The notes under the pieces are model-generated. The model did no database searches. It saw only the letters and a program-made list of their open reading frames with translations, and was not told the origin of the DNA. The position numbers and the translations under genes were made by a program. Shown piece by piece: positions 49,382 through 59,573 of a DNA stretch of 64,000 nt (position 1 is the first letter of the stretch; each line of letters opens with the position of its first letter). Source of the DNA: Liquidambar formosana (Eukaryota > Streptophyta > Magnoliopsida > Saxifragales > Altingiaceae); contig CM077820.1 in assembly GCA_039720395.1 (NCBI GenBank), positions 54,876,196-54,940,195 on the forward strand, in the 5' to 3' direction.

Positions 49382-49487
49382 TTTGGTGGTTGAATGGTAG
49401 CTTGAAAAAACAAGCTAGCTAGGTTTATTTTTTGGACAGGATGGCTTAGCAAAAAATTTCATAAAGACCATGAAGAATGTGTATATG

Positions 49488-49499
49488 CATATATATAAT
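49488..49499 (-). promoter_or_regulatory. TATA box of PME1
   Basis: On the minus strand ATTATATATATGC lies ~108 bp upstream of the PME1 start. PME2 has a TATA word at the same distance. Confidence 0.55.
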
Positions 49500-49673
49500 G
49501 AAATTCTATCACAAGACTTATTTGGCCAGGTGGAAGACAAACATACCAAAATTTGACAACCTTTTACAGGAAATATAATAAATATTTAAGATACTGAATT
49601 TAGTTTAGATTTTTTTTTTAATAGGAAAATAATAATTTCCCATATAAAATTGAAGCCAGAGCTTTGATATATT

Positions 49674-49881
49674 TGCCTGTTTGGATGAGATTCTGGGAGG
49701 CTCAAAATCTCTTCTGATGGCCCATAATCACTTTTAAGAATGTTTGGATAAAAAGTGAGAAAAGTGATTGTAAGCCCAAAAGAGATTTTGAGGCCAATTT
49801 ACTCAAACTGCCTCCCCCTGATTCTGATTCAGCTTCTGATTCAACTTCTGATTCTACTATGAAGCTATCCCAAACAGGCAC
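49674..49881. mobile_element. MITE with TGCCTGTTTGG ends
   Basis: TGCCTGTTTGGAT at the left and ATCCCAAACAGGCA at the right are inverted. CAAAATCTCTT also pairs with AAGAGATTTTG further in. The right part has repeated CTGATTC words. No clear target duplication was seen. It lies in the upstream region of PME1. Confidence 0.6.
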
Positions 49882-50098
49882 TTATAGCTGCATTTGCAAA
49901 TTTAAAGAGTGTGGGTCTCAAAATTGTGCATTTATTTAAAATAACAGATAAGGGGTCTGGTTATTTAGAAGGAAAAAGCTATCATGACCTCTTTTTCCGT
50001 GCATGCATGATCTCCTTCTTCCTTCACTTTGAGCTGGGCCTCATCACTAGAAGGATAAGCCTTGTAAGCAGTTCCTTCTATATAAGATCGACCATATC

Positions 50099-50179
50099 AT
50101 GATACCTTTAATGATATAGTCTTGCAAATATCTACTGAGTTGTCAAATATTTGCAAGACTATATCATTAAAGGTATCAT
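50099..50179. repeat. Perfect 33 bp inverted repeat (hairpin)
   Basis: ATGATACCTTTAATGATATA... (50099-50131) is the exact complement of 50147-50179, with a 15 nt loop. It lies just left of a LINE-like relic and is not part of any recognised MITE. Confidence 0.9.
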
Positions 50180-50183
50180 CTAA

Positions 50184-51748
50184 AGACTATGTTGTTTCAA
50201 TTCGTGAAATGTTTGAGGGTTGACGTTGGTCAATACTTCCCATTTCTCAGTTCTATGTCTGATATTTCAAGAAACTCGGTTTCGGAAATAGGCAATAAGG
50301 TTTTCAGAATAGAGATTGATGAGGGCTGTAATAATCAGATGCCTATTGTGGATAGCAATCAGGATGTGAGATGCTTAGAACAATGTGAGGCCCAAGTTTT
50401 TCTTGGAGATGGAAAGGTGTGTTCATAAGTTGAAAATGGTTCTATTGGGGTTAATGGTGGTCTTGAAGTTGGCTCCAATGAGGGTGATAATACTCAAGCT
50501 AAGGCGACTGAAGGCTTTTCCAGGGATGGGCGTCCTTTTGATGATCATCAACCTGGTCTCCTTGATTATCCTCTTAGGGGTGTGGAAGGTAATTCTCCAA
50601 GCGCTTTGTGCGATTATATAGATGGTGGGGGTGCTGGTAGTATCATCGGTGTAGGACAATGTCAACAAGTAGATGATGGTAGGTGTGATGGTGATCCTAT
50701 CTTGGATAGGTTAGGCTTTAAGCTTGTAGCTGGCAATAGGAGGCATAGTTCTAAAGTTGGTAATGATCAGGGGCTTGTTTTAGGTGTCGATTCTACCCTT
50801 GTGAATGGTAATACTATTGTTGAGGAGAAAATGAATAAAGGCAAGGATCTAATGAGCAAACTCTTTAAACAAACTGTTGATTGGGATACATTTTTTGAAG
50901 GAATGAAGGAGGATGATCTTCATTATGAGATAGTCAAGGCAAAGCATCACCACAAAGGAAAAGGAAAAATTGTGGATAACAAAAAAAGGTTTTTGAAGGG
51001 TGGTTGTGAAGATTCGTTTTGTTAGGGATCTAGGTATCTTCATTGCAGTTGGATGAGTGTTACTTGTTGAGTGTTTTGGGCGTTTGTTGCAGTCTCTTGG
51101 GTATGCAGTTGATGCTGGCTTTCTCTCAGATGAGTGTTTTTTTTCTCTTGTTATCTATTTTGATTGATCCAAGCTAAAAAAACTTTTTCTGGAGGTTGTT
51201 TTTTCTGGGGTTCACTCTGCTAGAGGCTTGCTTGGGTGTGTTGCTGATGTATTGTTGTGGTTTGCTCTGTTGGTTGCTATTTTAGTTAGGCTAGCTGAGT
51301 ACGTTGTTTGGTGTGGTTGGCGGTGTTTGGATGTGGGAGGTGCTGCTTTTGGTGTGCTTTTTGTCTGTTGGGTGGCGGGTCTTGGTGTTGTTGTCCTATT
51401 TTTGTTGGGTGCAGCTGCTGTTTTATGATTCTTCTCTAGGATTTTTTGGCTGGCTGGCCATCCTTGGTTTTTCAGTTTGCTTATGCTTGGTGTTTGGCTT
51501 GCTAGAGCTTGTTGGGGGTGATTCTTCTGTTATGGTTGGTGGTTTTGGCCTTGATCGGGTGGAGCTCTATTGCTGTCTGGCCTTTTTGAGTGTTTTTTGC
51601 TTGTCTGAGTAGTTTTTGTCTTCAGGTGTTTTCTTTTGAATGTTTGTGTTGGGTGTGTGGGGCTGTGTTTGTGTGGGGCTACTGGGGGTGCATGGGTAGT
51701 GTTTCCATCTTAATAAAATTAATTTTATCGAATCAAAAAAAAACTATT
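50184..51748 (+). mobile_element. LINE-like retroelement relic
   Basis: Plus-strand open frames (50189-50428, 50582-51025) read like a decayed LINE first open frame (KCLRVDVGQYFPFL; basic Lys/His-rich KAKHHHKGKGKIVDNKKRF) but show no diagnostic zinc knuckle. From about 51030 a TG-rich 3' region follows, ending in TTAATAAAATTAATTTTATC GAATC and an A-run (51737-51745), a typical plant L1 tail. Reverse transcriptase is missing, so the copy seems internally deleted. Borders are approximate. Confidence 0.5.
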
Positions 51749-52262
51749 CATGAGGCCAGGGTTCTTTTGGGACTGTTAAGTGAAGTCCAAAAGCATTCCC
51801 CTTTTGGACATTAATTAAGATTCAAAATAATAGATATGCCACTTTTAATTATGTGAGTTTGTCTCTTAATTACGTGTTTACGCAATCCAATAGTCCACTT
51901 TAATCATTGAAACAACAGGTACGTTCTTCAATTGGAAACGGTAAATCACTTAACTATAGCCATCCATCATCTTTTTTGCAATTAATATTTAAGAACGCAC
52001 ATTATGGGGTTTAAATCTCATTTTTTAGCTGCAGAAAAGGAAACAAAAGTTGACATTAGGAAAATATTATTACTCCCTATATATTATTAAAATCTTACAA
52101 AAAGTCTAAGATGATGACTCCAATAGAAACAAGATGATTTCAATCGCCATTAGCTAGTAGTTTTCTAAAGATGGAACTTCAATCAAAACAAAGACAACAA
52201 CAAGCCACAAACCATTACAGAGCTGAAAATGTAAACAAAAAATTGTACAAATCATTGTGTAT

Positions 52263-54625
52263 TTAAGGCTGTTGGGCAATCCATCCATCTTGGTCAATAA
52301 AAGATGATCTCGTAAATTTATTTAGCTCCGATGCACTAAGCTTTTTTTCCCATTCAACACGATTGGAAGTATCTGACCCGTGTCCTCGACAATTAACCTC
52401 AGCGTACGTAAAATCACGCCTAAATTCATTGCCCAAACAAGTGTGAAAATTGAAATAATAAACAAAAAAAAAAAAAATTAATGGAAAAAACGGAAAAAAA
52501 AAAAAAGGGAAAAGAAAATTTAATTATAAAGAAGAAATGGAATAAAAAAAAAAAAAAAAAAAAGAAAGAAATTTAGGATTTAAGATGTATTAAGCCAAGT
52601 GAACTTACACATGGCTGGGGTACATCCATGCATACCATCCTTGGGGGGCAACGTCTGTATTTAACGCAGCTTGATCGAATATTACTCTAGAATAAGGGCC
52701 ATAAGCTCTCCCCAGGAAGACCCGACCAGTCCCAAAAATGGTACATTTTTTAAAAACAAAACCACTTGGATCAATAGATGATTGTCGACCCTGCGCAGTT
52801 AGATAACCTGCAGAAACCTGTGGAGGTAGCAAGCCCGTGGTGACATTTATTAAACAATTCTGCATGCATAGACAATTAATTAGAAGAAAAATTGGTTAAC
52901 ATATATGATTTTTATAAATTAGAAATTTAAAAATAATTGAGGCCTTCAACAAGGAATTTAACTATATATATATTGGGAATATATGATGAATTTTGTCATG
53001 CATGGATCATGCACTATACCTCGTAAAAAGATTGGCCACCACCAAATATGAAATCCACAGCCCCTTCAATGTAGCAAGATTGGAAGTAATGGCGTTTTTC
53101 CACGTCCCATAATGTGTCTTGAAATCCTATGAAGCCGCACTGATAGAAGGCAGATTTATCGCCATAAATTCTAGCTGCGACAGCCGGTGTTATCTGTTTT
53201 TCAGCGTCCACCCGAGTAATTTGCTCATCATAATCTTGCTTGGGAACTGCAAGATTATGGGAGTTCTGATAGCACAAGAAACAAGTAGAAGGTATACTAT
53301 AATATCCAAATGGAAAACATAAAACCACAAAAAATTTGCCAAAACAAGCTTGGTGTTGGTAATGATCGACTAGAATCAAGGACTTAGGAGGCCACAATGA
53401 GTAGCTGGAGCACAACAGTGTGTACTTAATTAGTGCATGCATGCCTCTATAATGTCCAGGACCTACCAAGACATCAATTAATGAGCCTTGTTAATGTCAA
53501 GAATCATTGTGTACGACACACTAATGCATATGATACAACTCTTATTAATGCCCGTGCTGAAGCAACTTATATCATTACGGTCTTAATTATTAGAACTTTT
53601 TTTCTATATTTACTATATGTATATTCTAAGACAAAATCCCACATAATTAGTAATTTTGTATCCAACTCAAGGACCCTTTATTTATTTTTTTTTTATTGGA
53701 AGGAACCTTTATTATTGGCTGCTTATGAAGAATTGAGTATTAAACTTAAATCTTGTCCGTAATAAGTTGAAAAAACACACCCCAAAAATTTGTCAAAAAT
53801 AATTAAATTAAAAAATCAGCCTTCAATTTTAAATATATACTAATTATAATTGATCGGATGCACTTTCTAAAACTTAATTCTCAGGATAAATTACAAAGAG
53901 AACAGATAAGTAAAAAGCTAAAAACGGAAAATGAAAAACAAAAAAAACAAAATGCTAGCTACCGATTAGTCTCTTCCTTCACCTGGAAGGTAATGCTCTT
54001 GGCGACAAAATTGTCCGGGAATGAGCTGAAAGTGGCACTGGTATCCGTTCTCTCATGTTCACTCCATGTAATTGTTGTGAGCTTACGACTCTCTCCTTCG
54101 AGAAGGATGCATGGTTTGTCATGGGGAATGAATACCTTCTCTCTGTGCGAACACATTATTATCATATAAAATTCAGTAAATTAAAGGGAGATAAAAAAAA
54201 TTAAAAAAATTTTAAAAAAACACTAATATAAACTTACTTAGATTATAAAAAAAGGTAAGATATTACATAAGGACATAGACATTTCCGTAATTTTTTTTTG
54301 GAGGAGGAAAAGAAAAAAAAAAAAAGGATGATAAAGGGTCAACATATATATTTTTAGTTAGATTGTAAGCATACATGGCAGAATATTACAAGTAAATGCC
54401 TTGACGTGCATGGATCCGAATCCACTGATCATTGCCAGAAGGAATAGAACTGATGGCATCTTGAATCTTTGTGAAATTTCCATGGCCTGACTGATCGACA
54501 GTGATGGTATACACGACTTTTGACACATCTTTGTTATTCAATTTACACTCAATGGCTCTAGAGATCCCCAGAGAGATGGACATCGATGAGAAAAAGAGTA
54601 GAAATGTTGGAAGAAGAAGCTGCAT
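52263..54625 (-). CDS. Pectinesterase 2 of tandem cluster (PRO-less)
   Basis: Five exons: 54625-54390, 54142-53983, 53265-53020, 52859-52609, 52419-52263; all GT-AG; 349 residues. Signal peptide [20 protein letters not shown]. The start was chosen by alignment with PME1; an in-frame ATG at 54658 exists. Motifs: [47 protein letters not shown] (Gln ~181, Asp ~182), [11 protein letters not shown] (Asp ~203), [13 protein letters not shown] (Arg ~265) and [10 protein letters not shown] at the end. The Gln of the QAVA motif, kept in PME1, is Pro here ([12 protein letters not shown], ~159). PME1 and PME2 are recent tandem duplicates: exons 2, 4 and 5 have equal lengths and the TATA word is at the same distance. 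Expected role is cell-wall pectin demethylesterification. Activity is uncertain because of the Gln to Pro change. Confidence 0.92.
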
Positions 54626-54731
54626 TTTGGTGGGTTGAATGCTAACTTGAAATAACAAGCTTTATTTTTTGCCTACGATGATGTCTAAGCAAAAAATTCC
54701 ACAAGACCCATGAGGAATATGTATATCTGCG

Positions 54732-54744
54732 GAATATATATAGA
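54732..54744 (-). promoter_or_regulatory. TATA box of PME2
   Basis: The minus strand has CTATATATATTCC ~108 bp upstream of the chosen PME2 start, matching PME1. This conserved spacing also supports the start at 54625 over 54658. Confidence 0.55.
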
Positions 54745-55274
54745 GCTTTTCTTGTCAATGAAATTCTATTACAATGACTTTTGGCCTTGTGGAAGACAAA
54801 GATACTGAAAATTTCAATTCTTTTATAGGGAATTAATATTTGGGATACTGTAATAAATATTGACCTTATTTAAAGCCAAAACTTTGATATTGTAAATTAA
54901 TTAGCATCCGGATTTGCAGCCGCCCACCAACCAACAAACAAAATTAGGGGCGGGGCCCCGGGGGGGGGGGGGGGGGTCCAAACCTATTAATTGGCAAGGA
55001 TTTTTTTACAATGCGGATTTAATTCCCATATATAGTGCCTCAGTATTGTGCATTTAAAATAATAGATATAGGGTTTAATGGCCTATAATGACTTCTTTTG
55101 CTGTGCATGATCTCTTTCCTCAATAATTGATGCCACAAACAAGAGATATGCATCATTTAGAAATTCCTAATCCAAATTCAAATCCAAATCCAAATCCAAT
55201 TATCCAAACGCCATCAAGAATTACAAGTCATATTTTTCATTTTTAAATTTGGTCTAGCGGAATACGTCCACATA
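54745..55274. other. PME2 upstream region, no gene
   Basis: Includes a GC-rich run GGGGCGGGGCCCC followed by a G-run at 54960-54977 (assembly there may be unreliable) and repeated AAATCCAAATCC words at 55165-55200. Then the LINE begins. Confidence 0.4.
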
Positions 55275-57048
55275 CATTTAAGGCTGTAGCACAGGCAATT
55301 CCTACCTATGCTATGAGTTGCTTTAAACTTCCCTCGGGCCTCTGTGATGAAATCAAGACAATGATTAGTAATTTGTGGTGGGGTCAAAAAGATACTGAAA
55401 GGAAAATTCATTGGCTGCGTTGGGACCAGTTATGTTTTTTCAAATCAGATGGTGGACTAGATTTTCGGGCTTTAACGTTTTTAATGATGCTATGTTGGCT
55501 AAGCAAGCATGGAGGCTAGTCACAAATGAGAGCTCGTTACTTGCCAGGTTGTTGAAGGCAAAATAATTCCCCCATTGTAATTTCTTTGAATCGAAGATAG
55601 GCCCGAATCCGAGTTATACCTAGCGCAGTATTTGGGGTGTTAAAGGAGTATTGGATAGAGGTGTTCGTTGGTGGATTGGGGATGGGAAGTCAGTAGGCAT
55701 CTTGATGGAAGGATAAATGGCTTCCCTCACCAACAACCTTTAGGGTGGTTTCGCCCATAAATGTCTTTGTGGAGGATGCTCGGGTTAGTGAGCTAATTGA
55801 CATGGAGAAGAAGGAGTAGAATAAAGACTAAGTGGAGAGCATTTTCGTGCCACATGAAGCAGTCGCTATCTGTCAAATCCCTCTTAGCCACCGGTTGTCT
55901 GTTGATAGTTTGTTATGGAATTATCACCTTAAGGGTGCTTTCACGGTTCAAAGTGCTTACTTGATGGAATTTGACAATATTCAGAGGCTTCAAGGCAATA
56001 CTACTGGGGAAAGTTCTAGCTACGAAGGGGAACGAGTGGTAAATGCTTTTATCTAGAAACAGCCCATCCCCAACAAGATTAAGCACTTTGTGTGGAGAGC
56101 ATCTAAAGGCATTTTGCCAACTAGAGCAATCTTGTCGAAAATGAAAATTCTTGTCAATCCTTTGTGTCCTCTATGTGGTTAGGAGGAGGAAACTATTGTC
56201 CAAACCCTTTGGTATTGCAGTTTTGCTAAGTTGGTCTGGCGGTGTAGCGGACTAGGTTGGTTGGGAAGTGATACTTCATTTCCAGATTTCAGGGTCTGGT
56301 TGGGTGAGACTTAATCACAGGTAGAGAAAGAGCAAACCCCACACATGTTGCTGACCATGTGGGCGTTATGGCATAGGCGAAATCGGTTTGTTTTTTATGG
56401 CCTTAGGGAAGAACCAAGTGAGGTTGTTGCTAAGGCAGCCAAGTTATGGAAGGAGTTTATAGATGTGGCAGATAGTCAGGTGAGCCTTGGTGTGAAGCTA
56501 AGGGTCTTATGGCAGCCACCGAGGAGTGGGATGTTCAAAATAAATGTCGATGGGGCCTTTTTGAGGATCTTCACTGTGTCGGATTGGGTGTGATTGTTCA
56601 AGATTATGAGGGGCAAGTTCTTGCTGCAGGTTCTAAGAAAGTCTCTGGCAGCTTCTCGGCACCTATGGTGGAAGCAATGGCAGTCCACTTTGCAGTGGGG
56701 TTGGCAAGGGATCTGAGCTTGCTATCCGTGGAGGTGGAAGGGGACTGTATGGAGGTTGTTAATGCTCTTACCACACAGACAATCTTGCCTACCCCTATGG
56801 GCTTGATTGTTGAGGATATTTTAAGTAATGCAGCTCAATTTTTTCGGGTGGTGACCTTCTCTCACATTCGGCGTGAAGGTAATACGGTGGCGCATGATCT
56901 TGCAAGGTATGCCAAGGACATTGTGGATTTTTGCATATAGATTGAGGATGTCCCGGAATTCATTAGGGACTAGTTTCTTGTTGATTTACATCATTTTTCC
57001 AGCTAATTTATAATATTTAGATCATTTCCTAAAAAAAAAAAAAAAAAA
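55275..57048 (+). mobile_element. 5'-truncated L1-type LINE (RT end, zf-RVT, RNase H, poly-A)
   Basis: Domains in order on the plus strand: C-terminal reverse transcriptase region (AVAQAIPTYAMSCFKLP then MISNLWWGQKDTERKIHWL), zinc-binding zf-RVT (KHFVWRASKGILPTRAIL, PLCPLCG) and an RNase H-like domain nearly intact at 56530-56940 (FKINVDGAF, AGSKKVSG, VEAMAVHFAVGLARDL, EGDCMEVVNAL, FSHIRREGNTVAHDLARYA). Stops and frameshifts lie between the blocks (for example near 55560-55820). The element ends with an A-run at 57031-57048. A target duplication was not resolved. It lies between PME2 and PME3, in opposite orientation to both. Confidence 0.88.
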
Positions 57049-58260
57049 ACTATCCATAACCTGAAAACTCAAAGCTATATTTGGTTCCTTGAATGGAAAG
57101 GGAAGGGACAAAAAAATGAGAAGGAAAGAAAATGAAAGGAAAATATAAAATTAGAGTAGTGATACATGGGACCAATATTAGAGGACCAAAACATAAGACC
57201 ACTGACTTGGCTGAATCTAATTGGTCGGTGGTATTAACACCGTTAGTAGCTGAAAAAAAAAATTAATATGAGAAGCCCTCAATTCCCGGTTCAGATAAAT
57301 GCTCTCAAAATTTAGATAAACGAGATTATAGGGATTTCCTCAAAATTGCTGTGATCTTTTCCTTCCTTTTAGCGATTCTCAAAAGGAATCATTAACTAAA
57401 GTTTCGAGATACCTCCTCATTCAAGTTTGGCGAGATGTTACTCACCGGCAATAGAACCATGAATATTCAGATAATTTGTGATTTTTTTATTTTATTTATA
57501 TAACAGTAGGAATTCCCTCCACCCCCTCCTCCCTCCCCCCTCTGCATTGTTTTCTCCTGATTAGTGCCATGAATATTCAGATAAATTGGGAATTTTTTTT
57601 CAGATAATAGTGTGATATTTTTAAGATAATAATGAATGCAATATGACACTAAATATGACAAATCAGATAAATTGAGAGTTTATCACATAACAATGGGGAG
57701 TTCCCCACCCCTCCCCCCTCCCAAAAAAAAAAAAAGGTATGTTTTTAGAATCATGAATATTCAGATAATTTATAATTTTTTTTTTCAAATAACAATAGGA
57801 ATTCCCCCTCCCACCTGCATTGTTTTCCCCCCTCCCCCCTGCATTGTTTTCTCCTGATTAGTGCCATGAATATTTAGATAAATTGGGATTTTTTTTTTCC
57901 AGATAATAGTGTGATGTTTTTAAGATAACACTGAATGTGATATGACACTAAATATTTCAGTGATGTGCACACAACATGATCCAACAAATCCAAAGATTAG
58001 ATTTGTTGAACATTCTAAACAAACGCTGCAACAAATCCAGTCATCACTTGATGGCAAATGCAAATAAATAAAGAAAAAATTAACAAAAATCATAGATTTA
58101 CCTCAACTAGGTTGATATATAATTACAATCATCTCACCCAATCTTTTCAATTTTTAAAATACTTGATTTAGAAAATTAAGCAGTAAGTCATGTCAATGGA
58201 GATACAATGAAATAGCTAATAAACTCATGTTTGGAAAGTGAATAAGAATAGCCAAGGGGA
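57049..58260. other. Repeat-rich spacer between LINE and long-TIR element
   Basis: Contains a pair of ~200 bp direct repeats, 57458-57656 and 57752-57955 (offset ~294 bp), sharing CATGAATATTCAGATAA, GCATTGTTTTCTCCTGATTA and AGATAATAGTGTGAT. Inside each, the CATGAATATT word occurs twice. C-rich runs (CCCCTCC) interrupt both copies. No gene. Confidence 0.7.
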
Positions 58261-59082
58261 GGGCGTGGCTCCTCTCCATTACAAGGAACCTACTGGACAT
58301 CCAGTAGTGATTGCAGGATGTTGACACATCAATAAAATTGTAAATATACAGCTAGGATTTGTGGGATCTTATACTGTATGCAAAACGCCTCATTTTATGT
58401 TATTTAGGTTTGTAAATGGTGTCTAACAGATGTTAATTCTAGGCTCTCTCATCTCTTTCTCTGCAACCCAAGGATTTGTCCCATGAAACCCATGGCTACC
58501 CCCTAAAATACCCTCACAAAACCCACATAATCGTATACCATCGTTTCCCAATGTATCTACTCGCGCCTCTGCTAGCTCCGGTGGAAACCACTCCAGCAAC
58601 AACAAGGATGCTGTGGTTGGGGCTTTTAGCTTGTGGCTTCTTATAGGTGGTTGGGGCTTTCTGATTGATGGATGTGGTGGGGATCCCAGCTTTGATATTT
58701 CGCTTTCTGGTGGCGCTCATTTTGTTTGCTGGCAATGGTGGCAGTAGATGAAAGTGGAATCTTTATGTGTAGTTGTTTTGTTGTTGTATTGGAGTGAATA
58801 CCTTTTGTGTTGTGCTTGTGTTTCTAGGTAGCTTGTAGGTGCTTCAGCTAGGTTGGGTGGTTGTGGGCTTGTGGCCAAGAATATTGAAGAGGCGTTTTTT
58901 GAACCTATCCCTTGTTAGTATGTTAGATTGACACCATTTACAATATAAAACGAGGCGTTTTACATAAAGCATAAGATCCCAAAAATCCTAGCCGTATATT
59001 TACAATTTTATTGACGTGTCAACATCCTGTTATCACTACTGGATGTCCAGTAGATTCCTTGTAATGGAGAGGAGCCAAGCCC
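58261..59082. mobile_element. DNA element with ~180 bp terminal inverted repeats (Mutator-like?)
   Basis: 58261-58436 (GGGCGTGGCTCCTCTCCATT...) is repeated as the complement of about 58912-59082 with high identity, including CTACTGGACATCCAGTAGTG, TGTTGACAC and TAGGATTT. Such long terminal repeats suggest a Mutator-like element, but I could not confirm a 9-11 bp duplication because the right end abuts a G-run. The ~470 bp interior is GC-richer, shows no transposase, and may be captured host sequence. Confidence 0.75.
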
Positions 59083-59573
59083 TGATGGGGGGGGGGGGGG
59101 GATGGTTTTGGGGTGAATCCCTGAAATTATGGAATGAGTGGTTATGTTCAAAACAAATTCTAAAAACCTAAACAGAAATGTTAGTTTTCAAAAGCCTCAG
59201 CTCACGGTTTCGTCCACTATTTCGTCTCATTTAGCATTTTCCATAAAATTAAATAAGGTGAAAATTACTCCAATTCTTGTTATTCATCCAATTTTTCATT
59301 GCAACCAAATAAAAAAAAATACAATCCCTTGTATTTTATATTGATTCTCTAATAAAATCAAGGAACCAAATAGAGCCTAAATGAAAAATGTGCATGAAAA
59401 AATTTACTTCAATTGCATGTATTAAAAAAAAAAAAAATTGGATAAAAGTATTACCTCATCATTATTGAACTAAGTGATACGATTAGCGAGAAAAAATTCA
59501 AAAATTTAGAAACAACCACCCATTATTGACCATGGGATCGATTAATTAATCAAATTAAAATCAAAGTAAAACC
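59083..59573. other. 3' flank of PME3
   Basis: Starts in a G-run (59087-59100), then AT-rich sequence. No gene is seen. Part will be PME3 3' UTR. Confidence 0.4.

Noticed and set aside
51228..51814. Overlapping Val/Leu/Cys-rich open frames
   Set aside because: Low-complexity translations of the TG-rich 3' region of a LINE-like relic, open in several frames at once.
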